NCBI RefSeq assembly: GCF_007827595.1
Contig: NZ_VISR01000048.1
Coordinates: 1 to 47,402, forward strand
Direction of reading: 5' to 3'
From: Streptomyces sp. BK340
GTDB taxonomy: Bacteria; Actinomycetota; Actinomycetes; Streptomycetales; Streptomycetaceae
Length of the DNA: 47,402 nucleotides
Every line of letters begins with the position of its first letter. The stretch's first letter is position 1. The notes under the pieces were generated by a model, which worked only from the letters and a program-made list of their open reading frames with translations, searched no databases and had not been told where the DNA came from. The position numbers and the translations under genes are program-made. Shown piece after piece: positions 27,707 through 37,078 of this stretch.

Positions 27707-29577
27707 CGGAGGTCCCCTCGTTCCCCTTCTCGGCCTTGCTCGCCTTGTTCGCCTTGTTCGCCTTGTTCGCCTTGTTCGCCTTGTTCGCCTTGTTCGCCTT
27801 GTTCGCCGGACATCAGGTGTGCGTACTCGGCGTTGGTGCGCAGCAGTTCCTGGTGCGTGCCGACGGCGGTGATCCGGCCGCCCGACAGCAGGGCGACCCG
27901 GTCGGCGAGCAGCACCGTGGACGGGCGGTGGGCCACGATCAGCGCCGTGGTGTCCGCCAGGACGTGCCGCAGCGCGGCCTCCACGGCGGCCTCCGTGTGC
28001 ACGTCCAGGGCGGACAGCGGGTCGTCCAGCACGAGGAACTCCGGCCGGCCGACGACCGCGCGGGCCAGCGCGAGACGCTGGCGCTGACCGCCGGACAGGC
28101 TCAGGCCCTGCTCGCCGACCTGGGTGCCGGTGCCCTGCGGGAGCGCGTGCGCGAACTCGGCCTGCGCCACGGCGAGGGCGCGGTCGAGGTCCGCCTCCGA
28201 GGCGTCGTCCCCGGCCCCCATGAGCACGTTCTCGCCGACGCTGGCCGAGAACAGGGTCGGCTCCTCGAAGGCCACGGCGACCTTGGCGCGCAGCTCCTCG
28301 CGGGACATCGCGGTGATGTCGACCCCGTCCAGGGTGATGTGCCCGGAGGTCAGCTCGTGCAGGCGGGGGACGAGGGCGGTGAGCGTCGTCTTTCCGCTGC
28401 CGGTGGCTCCGACCAGGGCCATGGACTCGCCGGGGCGGATCCGCAGGTCGATGCGGTCGAGCAGGGGTGGGGAGTCCGGGGGCGCGTCCGGGTAGCGGAA
28501 CCGGACGTTCTCGAAGCGCAGTCCGCGCGCAGCGGCACCTCGCGGCGCCGAGTCGCGCGAGCCGCCCCCGGCCGACCCGTCCTCCGGCTCCTCGTCCATC
28601 ACCTCGAAGTACCGCTCGGTCGCCGTCGCCGCCTCCTGGCTCATCGCCAGCAGGAAGCCGATCGAGTCCACCGGCCACCGCAGCGCGAGTGCCGTGCTCA
28701 GGAAGGCGACCAGCGTGCCCGCGGACAGCTGCCCGTCGGCCACCCGGACCGCGCCCAGCACCAGCGCCGCCCCGATCGCCACCTCGGGAAGCGTCACGAT
28801 GACACCCCAGATGGTCGCGAGCAGCCGCGCCTTGCGCAGCTCCGTGCCGCGCAGCGTGCCCGCCAGCTCCCGGAACGCCCGTGCCTGGCTGCGGTGCCGG
28901 CCGAAGCCCTTGATGATGCGGATGCCGAGCACGCTCTCCTCGACCACCGTCGTCAGGTCCCCGACCTGGTCCTGGGCGCGCCGCGCCACCTCGGCGTAGC
29001 GCCGCTCGAAGACCACGCAGGTCCACATGACCGGCACGGCCGGCCCGAGGATGACCAGCCCGAGCACCCAGTCCTGCATCAGCATGATCACCACGCCGAT
29101 GAGGATCGTCACCCCGTTGACCAGCAGGAAGGTCAGCGGGAAGGCGAGGAACATGCGCAGCAGCATCAGGTCGGTGGTGCCCCGGGAGAGCAACTGGCCG
29201 GACGCCCAGCGGTCGTGGAAGGACACGGGCAGCCGCTGCAGACGGCCGTACAGGCCCGCCCGCATCTCCGCCTCGACGTGCGACAGCGGCCGGGCCACCA
29301 GCCAGCGCCGTATGCCGAACAGGACGGCCTCGGCGACGCCGAGCAGCAGCAGGTACAGCGCACCGAGCCACACCCCGGCCGGGTCGCGGTCGGCGACCGG
29401 TCCGTCCACCAGCCACTTCAGTACGAGCGGGATCACCAGTCCGGTACAGGAGGCGACGACCGCGACGACCGCGGCCGTGAACAGCCGGGCCCGCACGGGG
29501 CGGACATACGGCCACAGCCGCAGAAGGGTGCGTACGGCGGAGCGGTCCTCGGTGGTTGCACGTGTCGTGGGCATCAT
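27703..29577 (-). CDS. ABC exporter half-transporter (first subunit)
   Basis: The product is a 624-residue ABC half-exporter with six membrane helices (about 25-320) and an ATPase domain with Walker A GATGSGKTT and LSGGQRQ. Walker B is FLVLDDPLSALD, so the catalytic Glu is replaced by Asp; the H-loop AHRPST is kept. The C-terminus is a tandem GEQ repeat (8 units, DNA 27736-27807). The start is uncertain: 29577 is chosen, 29604 (MSVRIRR) is an alternative, both with weak binding sites; the long upstream frame lacks domain sense. It is coupled to the second subunit by a 4-bp overlap. Confidence 0.9.
   Translation of the reverse strand: MMPTTRATTEDRSAVRTLLRLWPYVRPVRARLFTAAVVAVVASCTGLVIPLVLKWLVDGPVADRDPAGVWLGALYLLLLGVAEAVLFGIRRWLVARPLSHVEAEMRAGLYGRLQRLPVSFHDRWASGQLLSRGTTDLMLLRMFLAFPLTFLLVNGVTILIGVVIMLMQDWVLGLVILGPAVPVMWTCVVFERRYAEVARRAQDQVGDLTTVVEESVLGIRIIKGFGRHRSQARAFRELAGTLRGTELRKARLLATIWGVIVTLPEVAIGAALVLGAVRVADGQLSAGTLVAFLSTALALRWPVDSIGFLLAMSQEAATATERYFEVMDEEPEDGSAGGGSRDSAPRGAAARGLRFENVRFRYPDAPPDSPPLLDRIDLRIRPGESMALVGATGSGKTTLTALVPRLHELTSGHITLDGVDITAMSREELRAKVAVAFEEPTLFSASVGENVLMGAGDDASEADLDRALAVAQAEFAHALPQGTGTQVGEQGLSLSGGQRQRLALARAVVGRPEFLVLDDPLSALDVHTEAAVEAALRHVLADTTALIVAHRPSTVLLADRVALLSGGRITAVGTHQELLRTNAEYAHLMSGEQGEQGEQGEQGEQGEQGEQGEQGREGERGDLR
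27736..27807. repeat. 9-bp in-frame tandem repeat encoding Gly-Glu-Gln
   Basis: Eight nearly perfect 9-bp units (72 bp) lie in the 3' end of the first ABC subunit gene. They code for (GEQ)8 before the tail GREGERGDLR. Only the unit at the low-coordinate end deviates, by one base. The length is a multiple of three, so copy changes would stay in frame. Confidence 0.95.
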
Positions 29578-29756
29578 CGCGAGCCTACGGATCCGCACTG
29601 ACATCGCCCACCGAGTTTTGGCCCGACCCGCATCCGTCCCTGGTCCTACGACCTGGGGGTTCCCCTTGCTGGAGCGAGGCCGGGAGCTCGGGGGGAGTGT
29701 TCGAGGAGTCGTACAAGGGAGTCGAGGAGCCGCGGGCAGGGGGTCGTAGTCCGCCG

Positions 29757-29772
29757 TCAACCGATCGGTTGA
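29757..29772. promoter_or_regulatory. 16-bp perfect palindrome, candidate operator
   Basis: TCAACCGATCGGTTGA is a perfect dyad 60 bases upstream of the ABC-2 ATPase start. That operon ends with a NarL-type response regulator, so this site could be its binding target. This is inference from position. Confidence 0.5.
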
Positions 29773-29831
29773 TGCCGCGTCGAGCGCGACGGCCGATGTG
29801 CCGGACCCCGCCCGCACGGGACTCTCGACGC

Positions 29832-30736
<905 letters not shown>

Positions 30737-30740
<4 letters not shown>

Positions 30741-31471
30741 ACACCGCCGTCCTGCGCACCGAGTTCCGTCTGTTCCGCCGGGAACCCGGCGCCGTCTTCT
30801 GGATCTTCCTGTTCCCGACGCTGCTCCTGGTCGTCCTCGGCTCGATCCCGTCGTTCCGGGAGGCCGACAAGTCCCTGGGCGGGCTGCGGCCCGTCGACGC
30901 CTACGTCCCCATCGCCGTCCTGATCGCCCTGATCATGTCCGGGGTGCAGTCGCTCCCCCAGGCACTGACCGGTCACCGGGAGCGCGGCATCCTGCGCCGG
31001 ATGCGGCTCACACCGGTACGGCCCTCCGCCCTGCTGTCGGCGCAGATGGTCGTGCAGGGCACGGTGGCGCTGGCCTCGGCGCTGCTCGCGCTCGTGGTCG
31101 GCCGACTGGCCTTCGGCGTACGGCTGCCCGAGCAGCCTGCCGGATATCTGCTGGCCCTGCTGCTCGCCGCCGGGGCGGCTCTCGCCCTCGGCTCCGTCGT
31201 TTCGGCGCTGTCCCGCACCACGAAGATCGCGAGCGCGATCGGCTCGGCGGTGTTCTTCCCGATGATGTTCTGCGCGGGTCTGTGGCTGCCGGTGCAGGCG
31301 ATGCCGCACACGCTGGCGCGGGTGGTGCAGCTGACCCCGTTCGGCGCGGCGGCCCGCGCCCTGGGCGAGGCGGCGGCCGGGCACTGGCCCGGGTGGGGGC
31401 ACCTGGGCGTGCTCGCGGCCTGGACGCTGCTGCTGACGGCGGCGGCCGCGCGTTGGTTCCGCTGGGAGTGA
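30737..31471 (+). CDS. ABC-2 type permease
   Basis: The product is a 244-residue ABC-2 membrane protein with about six hydrophobic segments and the typical pattern: N-terminal cytosolic part, a helix near 22-40, a long first loop, and C-terminal helices with GLWLPVQAMP before the last ones. ATG 30737 overlaps the ATPase stop and follows AAGGAGG. It should assemble with the upstream ATPase to export a lipophilic compound, perhaps a membrane-active antibiotic by analogy with LnrM/N. Only one permease gene is visible, so it probably works as a homodimer. Confidence 0.9.
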
Positions 31472-31496
31472 GCGAGCCGTGCCGGACACTGGTGCC

Positions 31497-32747
31497 ATGA
31501 CGACCACCGCCCGACAGCAGCCCCGGGCCTCCTTCGACGCCTGGGGCCCCTGGGCGCTGCTGGCCGCCGGTGTCGTCGCGGGGACGATCTCCGCCCGCCT
31601 CACCGGCATGGACCGTTCCGAACTGGTCGTCACGGGAGTGCTCGTGGCCGCGAGCGTCGTGCTGCAGGCGGTCTGGGGAAGGGCGAGACGGAGGCGCCCG
31701 GGTCCGAACCGCGCCGACGCCGGCCTCTACCTGCTGCGCTGGGCCATCGGCTTCGTACTGACCTGGATCAACCCGTTCTTCGCCTTCTACGCCGTGACCG
31801 GCTACTACACCGCCGTCCGTGAGCTGCCCCGCCGCCTGGTGATGCCCGGTCTCTTCCTGACCGCCGTCACCATGTCCGGCAGCGAGATCGGCGGTATGCC
31901 GCCGCACGGACTGGTCCTGTGGCTCGGCTTCTTCCTGGTCCTGGGCGTCAACGTCGGCATGGTCAGTGTGTTCACCCGGTACGCCCTGCAGGAGCAGGCC
32001 CGGTCCGACGTCCAGAGCGACACCATCGCCGAACTGGAGCGCACCAACGCGGCGCTGCAGCAGGCCCTCGACGAGAACGCCGCCCTGCACGCCCAACTCC
32101 TCGTCCAGGCACGGGAGGCCGGGGTCGCCGACGAACGCCGCCGGCTCGCCGCCGAGATCCACGACACCCTCGCCCAGGGGCTGACCGGCATCATCGCCCA
32201 GCTCCAGGTCGTGGCGAACGCACCCGACCTGGCCGTCGCCCGCACCCATCTCGAACGCGCCTCCGCACTAGCCCGGCACAGCCTCGGCGAGGCCCGCCGC
32301 TCGGTGCACAATCTGGCCCCGGTGGCGCTGGAGCACGACGGCCTGCCGGAGGCGCTGAAGAAGACCGTCGCCGAATGGAGCGAACGGGTCTCCATACGTG
32401 CCGAGTTCACGGTCACGGGCACCGCGGAGCAACTGCACGAGGAGGTCGCGGCCACGCTCCTGCGCATCGCCCAGGAAGCCCTGTCCAACGCGTCCCGCCA
32501 CGCGCACGCCACCCGCGTCGGCGTCACCCTCTCCTTCCTGGGCGACGAGGTCATCCTGGACATCCGCGACGACGGCCGCGGCTTCGACCCGCTCGCCGCC
32601 CCCGAACGCACCCGCTCCGGCGGCTTCGGCCTCGACGGCATGCGCGCCCGCGCCGAACGCATCGCCGGCGCCCTGGCGGTGGAGTCCGAGCCCGGCCACG
32701 GCACGGCGCTGTCGGCTCGCGTACCGTTGGTCCGCCATGACCAGTGA
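31497..32747 (+). CDS. Sensor histidine kinase (NarL-type, LnrJ/DesK-like)
   Basis: The product is a 416-residue sensor kinase with several N-terminal membrane helices (about 15-175) with little extracytoplasmic sequence, a coiled-coil linker, a HisKA_3 domain with H222 in AEIHDTLAQG, and an HATPase with ALSNASRHA and GFGLDGM. The lack of a large sensor domain fits sensing within the membrane. ATG 31497 is chosen; GTG 31479 is an alternative. The reading frame overlaps the response regulator by 11 bases. It probably senses the compound handled by the adjacent ABC exporter. Confidence 0.9.
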   Translation: MTTTARQQPRASFDAWGPWALLAAGVVAGTISARLTGMDRSELVVTGVLVAASVVLQAVWGRARRRRPGPNRADAGLYLLRWAIGFVLTWINPFFAFYAVTGYYTAVRELPRRLVMPGLFLTAVTMSGSEIGGMPPHGLVLWLGFFLVLGVNVGMVSVFTRYALQEQARSDVQSDTIAELERTNAALQQALDENAALHAQLLVQAREAGVADERRRLAAEIHDTLAQGLTGIIAQLQVVANAPDLAVARTHLERASALARHSLGEARRSVHNLAPVALEHDGLPEALKKTVAEWSERVSIRAEFTVTGTAEQLHEEVAATLLRIAQEALSNASRHAHATRVGVTLSFLGDEVILDIRDDGRGFDPLAAPERTRSGGFGLDGMRARAERIAGALAVESEPGHGTALSARVPLVRHDQ

Positions 32748-33372
32748 ACCGGGTATCTCTCTGCTGATCGTCGACGACCATCCCGTCGTACGGGACGGCC
32801 TGCGCGGCATGTTCGAGTCCGCCCCCGGCTTCACCGTCCTCGGCGAGGCGGCCAACGGCGTCGAGGCCCTCGAGCGCGCCGCCGCACTCGACCCGGACGT
32901 CGTCCTCATGGACCTGCGGATGCCGGGCGGCGGCGGAGTCGACGCGATCGCCGAACTGACCCGGCGCGGCGCCCGCGCCAAGGTCCTCGTGCTGACGACG
33001 TACGACACCGACTCGGACACCCTCCCCGCGATCGAGGCGGGCGCCACCGGCTACCTCCTCAAGGACGCCCCGCGCGACGAGCTGTTCACCGCGGTCCGGG
33101 CGGCCGCGGAAGGCCGCACGGTCCTCTCCCCCGCCGTCGCCTCCCGCCTGGTCCACGCCGTCCGCTCCCCCGGCAACGAGCCCCTCTCCACCCGCGAACG
33201 CGAGGTCCTGACCCTGGTCGCCAAGGGCACCTCCAACCGCGAGATAGCCCGCGAACTGTTCATCAGCGAGGCGACGGTCAAGACCCATCTCACGCACCTG
33301 TACACCAAGTTGGGCGTGAAGGACCGGGCTGCGGCGGTGGCGGTGGCTTATGACCGGGGGATCCTGGGCTGA
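32737..33372 (+). CDS. NarL/FixJ-family response regulator
   Basis: The product is a 211-residue regulator with a receiver domain (1-120; acidic pair D13-D14, phospho-acceptor D59 in LMDLRMP, Lys in YLLKDA) and a LuxR-type HTH (about 145-205, LSTREREVLTLVAKGTSNREIA). It overlaps the kinase gene by 11 bases. It should control the upstream ABC exporter and possibly its own operon; the palindrome at 29757-29772 is a candidate site. It is convergent with the MerR gene 28 bases away. Confidence 0.93.
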   Translation: MTSEPGISLLIVDDHPVVRDGLRGMFESAPGFTVLGEAANGVEALERAAALDPDVVLMDLRMPGGGGVDAIAELTRRGARAKVLVLTTYDTDSDTLPAIEAGATGYLLKDAPRDELFTAVRAAAEGRTVLSPAVASRLVHAVRSPGNEPLSTREREVLTLVAKGTSNREIARELFISEATVKTHLTHLYTKLGVKDRAAAVAVAYDRGILG

Positions 33373-33400
33373 GCCTTTCGCTCGGGGCGCGGCCGCAGGT

Positions 33401-34405
33401 TCACCGGGCGTCGCGCAGCCGAAGCAGGTACATCGCGGTCAGCGCGACGGCACGGTCCGCGTCATGCGACAGTTCCCCGAGCGCACCTGACACCCTCGTC
33501 CCCGGGATGCCCGCCAGCGCCTGGGTCAGCCGGCCGCGTGCAGCCGCCCCGGTGGTGTCGTGGGCGAGGCGGTCGCAGATCCTGGTCGCGATCCGATCCG
33601 CCGCCGCGGTGTCGCTCGCCAGCACGCTCAGCGCATCGGCCGCGTCGGTGTCGTTCCTTCCCTCCACGATCATGTCGATGAGCGTCGGGACGGCATCGGC
33701 CGCACCGCGTGTGCCGAGCGCCAGAGCCGCATGCCCGCGTACCACGGCGTCGGGGTGCGCGAGGGCGTCCCGCAGCCGCTCGGCGGCTTCCTCACCGGGC
33801 ATCTCTGCGAGGGCCTGGACGGCGCGTTCCCGCACCACGGCCGCCGGTGAACGAAGGCTCTCCGCCAGCAGTGCCGGGCCGCCGTCGCCCGATCGGGCCA
33901 GCGCCCATCGAAGGGCCCCGGCGACGTTCGGATCCGTCTCGCCGAGTGCCGCCTCGACCAGGGCCTCGACCGGCACCGGAACCTCGCCGCCCGAGGAGAG
34001 GGCCGCGCGCTGGCGCACGTCGGCGCACTGCGACCCCAGTGCCTGCAGGAGCGCCACGACCTGGAGGACGTCCTCCCAGCCGGCGGGGTCCGTGGCATGG
34101 ATCCGGCGCAGCCGCGTGAGCAGTTCGGTCTCGGCCGCGATGCGTTCACGCGTCTGACGGACGACGTCGTCGACGAGTGCCGAGGGCACGAAGCCCGGAT
34201 CGTCGAGCGCGCGTCCGATCTCCCGCAGCGACAGTCCGAGCGACCGCAGGCTCTCGACATGGAAGATCCGCCGGATGTCCTCGCCGGAGTACTCGCGGTA
34301 TCCGGAGCCGGTACGACCCGAGGGGCGTACCAGGCCGAGCGACTCGTAGTGCCGGAGCATGCGGGCGCTGACCCCGGAGCGCCGCGCCACCTCACCGATC
34401 AACAC
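33401..34405 (-). CDS. MerR-HTH regulator with C-terminal HEAT repeats
   Basis: The product has 334 residues. The N-terminal 110 residues are a MerR-type HTH (IGEVARRSGVSARMLRHYESLGLV) with the linking coiled coil. The rest (about 130-334) is a series of alpha-helical HEAT-like repeats (for example VVRERAVQALAEM, VVRGHAALALGTRG), not a known ligand-binding domain. GTG 34405 follows the stop of the upstream HEAT gene by three bases, so they share one transcript. MerR proteins twist and activate promoters with 19-bp spacers; such a promoter is seen upstream at 35103-35133. The HEAT part may bind a protein partner. Confidence 0.88.
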   Translation of the reverse strand: MLIGEVARRSGVSARMLRHYESLGLVRPSGRTGSGYREYSGEDIRRIFHVESLRSLGLSLREIGRALDDPGFVPSALVDDVVRQTRERIAAETELLTRLRRIHATDPAGWEDVLQVVALLQALGSQCADVRQRAALSSGGEVPVPVEALVEAALGETDPNVAGALRWALARSGDGGPALLAESLRSPAAVVRERAVQALAEMPGEEAAERLRDALAHPDAVVRGHAALALGTRGAADAVPTLIDMIVEGRNDTDAADALSVLASDTAAADRIATRICDRLAHDTTGAAARGRLTQALAGIPGTRVSGALGELSHDADRAVALTAMYLLRLRDAR

Positions 34406-34408
34406 GCC

Positions 34409-35080
34409 CTATCGTCCCTCCTGGCCGGACCCGCCGAGGGCCACGACGCGCTTCGCCTCCTCGATCGCGAACTCGAGTCCGGCGTCCGGGTCGCTCAGCA
34501 GCCGTCGTGTGGCGAGCGCGTGCGCGCGCATGCGCGGGTCGGGCGCCGTCGTCGCGGAGCGAAGCACCGGCACGATCGCTTCACCCAGCGCGACCAGGGC
34601 CCGGCTGAGACTCAGCTTCGTCTCCCGGCCGCCGCGCCCGAGCTGCGTCGCCAGCACCGTGGCCAACGTGGACTCCTCGCCTTCCGGCACGAGCACGACC
34701 GCGGCGCGCCAGGCGCTTCGCGCCACCTCGTCGTCGGCGTCGGACAGGAGGGACCGGGTGATCGCCGGCCACGCCTGCCGGTCCCCGATCTTGGACAGCG
34801 TGTGCAGCGCCTGGCTCCGTGCCTGCGCACGTTCCGAGCGGACCTCGCGGAGCAGCCGGGGAAGCGTCATGGACACCGGGTGGCGGGTGAGCGCCCAGGT
34901 CAGCATGTCCCGGACCAGGAACTCGGGTTCGATCGCGCATCGCTCGACGAGCTTGTCGACGAAGCGCGGGTCAGGCGTCGTGCCGGCCGCCATGGCGGCC
35001 CGCAGCCGTACGGACGAACGGCCGTCCTCCAGCCCCTGGAGTGCTCGTACCGCATCCGTGTCCTGTCCCGTGACCGTCAT
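34409..35080 (-). CDS. HEAT-repeat protein
   Basis: The product is a 223-residue protein made of HEAT-like helical repeats (such as ARSQALHTLSKIGD and VARSAWRAAVVLVPEG), similar in style to the C-terminal part of the downstream MerR fusion. It has no signal peptide or membrane helix. ATG 35080 has GAGGAGG upstream; the open frame runs on through the tandem repeat and is not coding there in any convincing way. It precedes the MerR gene by three bases. It might bind the MerR-HEAT protein or act as a sensor; this is speculative. Confidence 0.82.
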   Translation of the reverse strand: MTVTGQDTDAVRALQGLEDGRSSVRLRAAMAAGTTPDPRFVDKLVERCAIEPEFLVRDMLTWALTRHPVSMTLPRLLREVRSERAQARSQALHTLSKIGDRQAWPAITRSLLSDADDEVARSAWRAAVVLVPEGEESTLATVLATQLGRGGRETKLSLSRALVALGEAIVPVLRSATTAPDPRMRAHALATRRLLSDPDAGLEFAIEEAKRVVALGGSGQEGR

Positions 35081-35102
35081 CGAGACCACCTCCTCGGCAA
35101 GG

Positions 35103-35133
35103 AGTGAAGACCCTGTCACCGTGTCAAGGTCAA
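35103..35133 (-). promoter_or_regulatory. MerR-type promoter with 19-bp spacer and operator
   Basis: On the minus strand TTGACC (35128-35133) and TTCACT (35103-35108) are separated by 19 bases, longer than normal and typical of MerR-regulated promoters. The spacer is part of an imperfect dyad (35109-35131, 9 of 11 pairs). It lies 23 bases before the HEAT start codon, so it should drive the HEAT-MerR operon and be autoregulated. Confidence 0.72.
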
Positions 35134-35144
35134 ACAGCCGCGAC

Positions 35145-35232
35145 CGCCTGCCCGCCTGCCCGCCTGCCCGCCTGCCCACCTGCCCACCTGCCCACCTGCC
35201 CACCTGCCCACCTGCCCACCTGCCCACCTGCC
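35145..35232. repeat. 8-bp tandem repeat array between divergent genes
   Basis: Eleven contiguous units: four of CGCCTGCC then seven of CACCTGCC (88 bp). The period is not a multiple of three and it lies in the divergent interval between the HEAT gene and an ABC exporter gene, starting 12 bases from the MerR-type -35. It is a typical variable-number repeat. Confidence 0.95.
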
Positions 35233-35341
35233 CAAATAGGATGCCGTCTTATTCGTTGGAGCAACCATCCTTACGCTGAGTACGTTCGACGTCTCCGGTC
35301 AGGGCCGCTGTTCCGGTGGGTGCCGAGCGAACGGGGGATGG

Positions 35342-37078
35342 ATGATCGACGCGTACGCGGATCCGGGCACGCCCGACATTCGGGGCGGGTGGCACTACCT
35401 GTGGTGGCTGGTGCTGCGTCAGCCGTGGCGGTCGTTGGCCGGCGCATTGCTGGGCAGTGCGTGGATGGTGCTGATGGCGGCACAGCCGTACATGATGGCG
35501 CGGGCCGTGGACGACGGGCTGGTGCCTGGGCGGTTGGGGGTGCTCGGCTGGTGGACGGCCGCGATGTTCGGGCTCGGGGCGCTGAACTCCTGGGTGAGCA
35601 TCATGCGGCACCGCACGATGACGCGGGTGCGGATGGACGCCAACTTCCGTACGGTCAAGCTGGTCGTCGGGCACGCGGCCCGGCTGGGGGCGGTGCTGTC
35701 GCGCCGGGCCGGGGCCGGGGAGGTCGTCACCATCGGGGTCGGTGACGTGGCGACCCTCGCGCAGGCGCTGACGGTGGTCGGGCCCGGGGTGGGCTCGATC
35801 GTGGTGTATGTCGTCGTGGCGGGGCTGCTGTTGGCCATCTCGGCACCGCTCGCCGCCGTGGTGCTTCTCGGGGTGCCGGTGATCGCGCTGCTCACCGGGC
35901 CGCTGACACTGCGGCTGCAGGGCGCGGAGAGCGAGTACCGGGAACGGCAGGGCGTGCTGACGGCGCGCATCGGCGACCTCGCGGGCGGGCTGCGGGTCCT
36001 CAACGGGCTGGGCGGCAAGGGGCTGTTCTCGGACGCCTTCCGGAAGGACTCGCAGCGGCTGCGCGCGCAGGGCTATCGGGTGGGCGCTGCGGCGAGTTGG
36101 GTGCAGGCGCTCGGGGTCGGGCTGCCGACGTTGTTCCTGGCCGTGGTGACCTGGCTCGCGGCCCGGCTGGCGGCCGAGAAGTCCATCAGCGTGGGCGAGT
36201 TGGTCGCGGTGTACGGCTATGTGGCGGTGCTGATCGGGCCGGTGGCGTTCTTCGTGCAGATGGCCTACGAGCTGAACCGGGGCGTGGTGGCCGCCCGCCG
36301 GGTCGTAGGGCTGCTGCGGCTGGAACCCGAGCCGGACACGGGCACGCTGGCCGCACCGGACGGGCCGGCCGAGCTGTGCGATCCGGCGTCCGGGGTGCGG
36401 GTGGCGCCGGGCCGGCTGGTGGCGCTGGCCGCAGTCCGGCCCGCGGAGGCCGCCGCCGTGGTCGACCGCCTGGGCCGGTACGGGCCCACCGAGGCGACCT
36501 GGGGCGGGGTACGGCTCGACGCCGTACCGCTGGCCGACGTACGGGACCGGATCGTGGTCGCCGACAACGAGGCGGACCTGTTCGCCGGACCGCTGAGGGA
36601 GGTCGTGGCCGCCGAGCACCCGGCCGAGGAGGCCGCGCTGCGCCGGGCGGTGTACGCGGCCGCCGCCGAGGATGTCGTACGGGGGCTGCCGGACGGGCTG
36701 GACTCGGCCGTGACCGGGCAGGGGCGCAGCCTCTCCGGTGGGCAGCGGCAGCGGATCCGGCTGGTGCGGGCGCTGCTCGCGGACCCCGAGGTGCTGCTGG
36801 CCGTCGAGCCGACCTCGGCGCTGGACGCGCACACGGAGGCCACGGTCGCCGAGCGGCTGCGGGCGGCTCGGGAAGGCCGGACGACGGTGGTGGTGAGCAC
36901 GTCGCCGCTGGTGCTGGACCGGGTGGACACGGTGCTGTTCCTGGTCGACGGCAAGGTGACGGCGAGCGGCCCGCATCAGCGGCTGCTCGTGGCGGAGCCC
37001 GGGTACCGGGCGCTGGTGGCGCGGGACACCGATGAAGCTGCTGACGCTGCTGACACTGCCGAGGAGGCCGTACGGTGA
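35342..37078 (+). CDS. ABC exporter half with degenerate ATPase (no Walker A)
   Basis: The product is a 578-residue half-exporter: six membrane helices (about 25-320) and an ATP-binding-cassette domain. The domain keeps LSGGQ (464-468) and SALD but lacks a Walker A: where GxxGxGK should be, residues 363-372 read AAVRPAEAAA. Walker B is LLAVEP rather than LLLLDE, and the H-loop His is absent (VVVSTSPLV). It cannot be a normal ATPase by itself. Its stop overlaps the next start (GTGA) and the next gene has the complementary half. ATG 35342 follows GGGGG by four bases. The substrate is unknown. Confidence 0.9.
   Translation: MIDAYADPGTPDIRGGWHYLWWLVLRQPWRSLAGALLGSAWMVLMAAQPYMMARAVDDGLVPGRLGVLGWWTAAMFGLGALNSWVSIMRHRTMTRVRMDANFRTVKLVVGHAARLGAVLSRRAGAGEVVTIGVGDVATLAQALTVVGPGVGSIVVYVVVAGLLLAISAPLAAVVLLGVPVIALLTGPLTLRLQGAESEYRERQGVLTARIGDLAGGLRVLNGLGGKGLFSDAFRKDSQRLRAQGYRVGAAASWVQALGVGLPTLFLAVVTWLAARLAAEKSISVGELVAVYGYVAVLIGPVAFFVQMAYELNRGVVAARRVVGLLRLEPEPDTGTLAAPDGPAELCDPASGVRVAPGRLVALAAVRPAEAAAVVDRLGRYGPTEATWGGVRLDAVPLADVRDRIVVADNEADLFAGPLREVVAAEHPAEEAALRRAVYAAAAEDVVRGLPDGLDSAVTGQGRSLSGGQRQRIRLVRALLADPEVLLAVEPTSALDAHTEATVAERLRAAREGRTTVVVSTSPLVLDRVDTVLFLVDGKVTASGPHQRLLVAEPGYRALVARDTDEAADAADTAEEAVR

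Noticed and set aside
25838..29515. 1225-residue open frame covering both ABC subunits
   Set aside because: Only its C-terminal 622 residues are the second subunit; the first subunit is read in another frame with a 4-bp overlap.
34409..35227. Extended start of the HEAT gene through the 8-bp repeats
   Set aside because: The extra residues are only the translated repeat array; ATG 35080 has a strong ribosome binding site and a promoter just upstream.
35145..35232. Tandem repeat as a CRISPR array
   Set aside because: Units are 8 bp, contiguous and without spacers, and no cas gene is present.
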